The translations under genes were made by a program, and so were the position numbers. From assembly GCA_964580075.1 (NCBI GenBank), contig CAZOJL010000171.1, forward strand, positions 1 to 7,137: a stretch of DNA of 7,137 nucleotides. The letters run 5' to 3'. The DNA is from VGWG01 sp964580075 (lineage in GTDB: Bacteria > Verrucomicrobiota > Kiritimatiellia > RFP12 > JAAYNR01). Every line of letters begins with the position of its first letter. Within the stretch, counting starts at the first letter, position 1. The notes below the pieces were generated by a model. That model had not been told where the DNA came from. It made no database searches and saw only the letters and a list, made by a program, of their open reading frames with translations. Of this stretch, positions 4,962-7,137 are shown piece by piece.

Positions 4962-7127
4962 GTGAAGGTCAAGAAACTGACGATAACGGCGCCGCAACAG
5001 GCGCTGATCGCCGAGGACGAGGACGCCGCCACCGTCTCGCGCGCCGACCTGCTCTGGATGCTGCACCAGATGCAGATCATCCGCGCTTTCGAGGAGAGCA
5101 TCCTCCGGCTGAAGGACGACGGCTTGGTCAACGGCCCGGTCCATACCAGCGTCGGTCAGGAATCCGTGGCGGTCGGCGCGGCGTTCGCGGTGCGCAGGCA
5201 GGACTGGTTCTGCGGCACCCACCGCGCGCACCACCAGTATCTCGCCAAGGCGCTTCGCGCCTGCGCGCCGGACGGTTTCGACCCGCTGGCATCCGGCCTC
5301 ACCGATGAGATGCGGGTGCATGTGCTCACCCTGCTGAAGGAGATCATGGGGCTGGCCGGCGGTTGCAACGGCGGACGCGGCGGTTCCATGCATCTCTACA
5401 ACGCCGGCATCGGCATCGCCGGCACCAACGCGATCGTCGGTGGCGGTGTTCCTCCCGCCACGGGCATAGCCTGGGCCGACAAGGCGCTGAGCCGCGACAG
5501 CATTACGGTCTGCTTCTTCGGCGACGGCGCGGTCTACCAGGGTGCGGTCCATGAGGCCTGCAACCTGGGCGCGCTCTGGGGGGCGCCGATAATCTACGCC
5601 ATCGAGAACAACCATTACGCCGTCGCCACGTCCCGCACGCAGGGCTGCTCCGCCCCGCGGCTCTGCCAGGTCGCCGCGGCCTACGGCATGCCGGGCTTCC
5701 AGGTGGACGGCAGCGATCCGGTCGCCGTGAAGAACGCGTTCGCACACATCCTGGCGGATTGCGCGCATTTGCCCTGCGTTCTCGAGATCGATACGTATCG
5801 CCACTATCATCATGCCGGCGGCAACTCCGGCAGCGCATACGGCTATCGCACAAAAGCGGAAGAGGCCGAACGGCGCCAACGGGATCCGATCGCCCGCTTC
5901 GAGGCGGTGCTCCGGGAACGCCGCGTGGCAGCGGCCGACATCGAGAATCTCCGCGACCGGGCCCGGACCGTCATGGATGCGGCCGTCGCGGAAGTGCTCG
6001 CGTCGAACGAAGCGGGCACCATGATCATCCGCCCCGAGCTGTGGCCCGCCGTGAGCGATGCGGGCCGCGGGTTGCGCGACGACGCTATCGCCGCCATCGG
6101 CCCGTTTGTCGAATCGGCCGACTGTGAGTGTGCCCGCGAGATCAAGTATCCGGACGCCATTGCGCAGGTCACCGGCCGCTGGTTGGAACGGGATCCCGCG
6201 GTTGTCGTCATGGGTGAAGAAGTGGCCAATATGGGCGGCGGCGCGTACGGTGCCACCAAAGGGCTGGCCGAAATCTATCCCGGCCGGGTGCGCAATACGC
6301 CCATCACCGAAGCCGGCTTCAGCGGCCTGGCCTGCGGCGCGGCCATGAACGGCATGCATCCGATCGTCGAGCTCATGTTTTCCAGCTTCGGGCTTGTGGC
6401 CGCCGACCAGCTCTTCAATCAAATCGCGCAACTGTGCCATATCTACAACGGGAACGTCGCAATGCCGCTGGTCTTCCGCACCCGCATCGCCGCGGGCCTC
6501 GGCTACGGCGCCCAACACAGCATGGATCCGGTGGCCCTGTTCTCTCTGTTTCCGGGCTGGCGTATTCTTGTGCCCACCACGCCCTTCGACTACATTGGAC
6601 TGTTCAACGCGGCGATGAAGATGAAGAGCCCCACCCTGATGGTTGAGCACCACCGTTTTTACAGTGAGAAAGGCCGGATCCCGGAAGGGAAACCCGATCA
6701 CGTCGTCGAAATCGGCAAGGCCGCCCTGCGCCGTGAAGGCGCGGACGTCACCGTGCTGACCTACGGATGGGGCGTGCGCCTTGCGGAACGCGCGCTCGAT
6801 CGGCTCGCGGCCGATGGCGTAACAGCCGACCTGATCGATCTGCGCACGGTGGATGACGCCGGCACGGACTACGAAACCATCGGGCGCTCGCTGCGCAAGA
6901 CCGGCGCGCTGGTGACGGTTGAAGAAGCCCCGGCGTGCAACGCCATAGGGCCCAAGCTGATCCGCGCCTGCGAACAGCGCTGGTTCGACTACCTGGATGC
7001 CCCCGCCGTCTCGGTCAACGGTCCGGACATCCCGCTGCCGGTCTCCAAAGTCCTTGAATGCTACGGCCTCCCGACGGCAGAAGACGCCGGCGCCGCGATC
7101 CTGCGCGCGGCCAGGAGGCAGGCATGA
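4962..7127 (+). CDS. Fused alpha-beta E1 component of a 2-oxoacid dehydrogenase complex
   Basis: This 721-residue protein joins the E1 alpha and beta subunits, usually two genes. The thiamine-diphosphate E1 decarboxylates a 2-oxoacid and passes the acyl group to a lipoyl-E2. Residues about 27-340 are E1 alpha: HTSVGQESVAVG (61-72), THRAHHQYLAKA (86-97), GGRGGSMHL (137-145), and the diphosphate motif GDG (187-189) ending in NN (216-217). HYHHAGG (281-287) with YGYRTKAEE resembles the phosphorylation-loop region. A linker spans about 355-393. Residues 394-721 are E1 beta: GEEVANMGGGAYGATKGL, TPITEAGFSG with E450 as the probable cofactor-activating glutamate, and QHS (518-520). About 20 extra residues (near 101-127) separate the HR/H region from GGSMHL compared with ordinary E1 alpha chains. 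Whether it acts on pyruvate, branched-chain 2-oxoacids or acetoin cannot be told. It starts 106 bp after the ALDH and its stop overlaps the next start. Confidence 0.95.
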   Translation: MKVKKLTITAPQQALIAEDEDAATVSRADLLWMLHQMQIIRAFEESILRLKDDGLVNGPVHTSVGQESVAVGAAFAVRRQDWFCGTHRAHHQYLAKALRACAPDGFDPLASGLTDEMRVHVLTLLKEIMGLAGGCNGGRGGSMHLYNAGIGIAGTNAIVGGGVPPATGIAWADKALSRDSITVCFFGDGAVYQGAVHEACNLGALWGAPIIYAIENNHYAVATSRTQGCSAPRLCQVAAAYGMPGFQVDGSDPVAVKNAFAHILADCAHLPCVLEIDTYRHYHHAGGNSGSAYGYRTKAEEAERRQRDPIARFEAVLRERRVAAADIENLRDRARTVMDAAVAEVLASNEAGTMIIRPELWPAVSDAGRGLRDDAIAAIGPFVESADCECAREIKYPDAIAQVTGRWLERDPAVVVMGEEVANMGGGAYGATKGLAEIYPGRVRNTPITEAGFSGLACGAAMNGMHPIVELMFSSFGLVAADQLFNQIAQLCHIYNGNVAMPLVFRTRIAAGLGYGAQHSMDPVALFSLFPGWRILVPTTPFDYIGLFNAAMKMKSPTLMVEHHRFYSEKGRIPEGKPDHVVEIGKAALRREGADVTVLTYGWGVRLAERALDRLAADGVTADLIDLRTVDDAGTDYETIGRSLRKTGALVTVEEAPACNAIGPKLIRACEQRWFDYLDAPAVSVNGPDIPLPVSKVLECYGLPTAEDAGAAILRAARRQA
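7113..7118 (+). promoter_or_regulatory. Shine-Dalgarno site for the next gene, inside the E1 gene
   Basis: AGGAGG ends 5 nt before ATG 7124. It lies within the last codons of the E1 gene, supporting the coupled start that follows. Confidence 0.7.
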
Positions 7128-7137
7128 TAGAGCGCCT
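7124..7137 (+). CDS. First codons of the next gene, probably E2 acyltransferase
   Basis: ATG 7124 overlaps the E1 stop as ATGA and is preceded by a strong AGGAGG at 5 nt. Only M-I-E-R and part of a fifth codon are in the window. A gene placed directly after E1 is most often the lipoyl-bearing dihydrolipoamide acyltransferase (E2), less often E3. The start is well supported; the product is inferred from gene order only. Confidence 0.55.

Noticed and set aside
2900..5131. 743-codon open frame on the minus strand opposite the regulator and ALDH genes
   Set aside because: Its translation is rich in R, G, P, H and lacks family motifs, while the plus-strand genes carry complete catalytic residue sets. 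Long antisense frames are expected in GC-rich coding DNA.
4734..6701. 655-codon open frame on the minus strand opposite the E1 gene
   Set aside because: Shadow of the E1 gene with biased composition and no recognisable domain or SD-supported start.

Overview
The window is GC-rich bacterial DNA, densely coding on both strands, and reads as a divergent catabolic locus built around a FadR-type GntR regulator. Most starts have clear Shine-Dalgarno (SD) motifs of the GGAGG type. No ribosomal or other taxonomic marker is present. The gene style, with GH-like six-hairpin and jelly-roll-like fragments beside M24, SDR and ALDH genes, would fit an environmental bacterium of the PVC group (Planctomycetota, Verrucomicrobiota, Kiritimatiellota, Lentisphaerota), but this is a low-confidence impression.

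Leftward arm (minus strand, transcribed from about 2700 towards 1). It holds an SDR dehydrogenase (1885-2667), an M24 creatinase/Xaa-Pro peptidase-like hydrolase (660-1835), a 171-aa protein that looks like only the C-terminal half of an alpha/alpha-barrel sugar-active protein (148-663, start overlapping the upstream stop as ATGA), a short spacer with four tandem NTAATC hexamers (94-117), and the first 27 codons of another gene that runs off the left edge (1-81).

Control region (about 2668-2734). The two arms diverge here. It contains a perfect 14-bp palindrome, AAGTGTGCACACTT (2705-2718), and on the minus strand a consensus TTGACA -35 box whose 17-bp-spaced -10 position falls inside the palindrome. 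This is the expected layout for a GntR-type repressor that controls both itself and the SDR operon.

Rightward arm (plus strand). It holds the GntR/FCD regulator (2728-3429, or from GTG 2701), an aldehyde dehydrogenase overlapping its end (3404-4855), a single-chain alpha-beta fused E1 component of a 2-oxoacid dehydrogenase complex (4962-7127), and the first codons of a further gene (7124 onwards) coupled by an ATGA overlap, most likely the E2 acyltransferase.

Taken together the locus probably degrades a small organic compound. The M24 hydrolase would cleave a C-N or peptide-like bond, the SDR would oxidise an alcohol, the ALDH would oxidise a semialdehyde or aldehyde, and the E1 with downstream partners would convert a 2-oxoacid to an acyl-CoA. 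The substrate cannot be read from the sequence. No mobile element, CRISPR array, tRNA or rRNA was seen, and no gene-free stretch exceeds about 110 bases.
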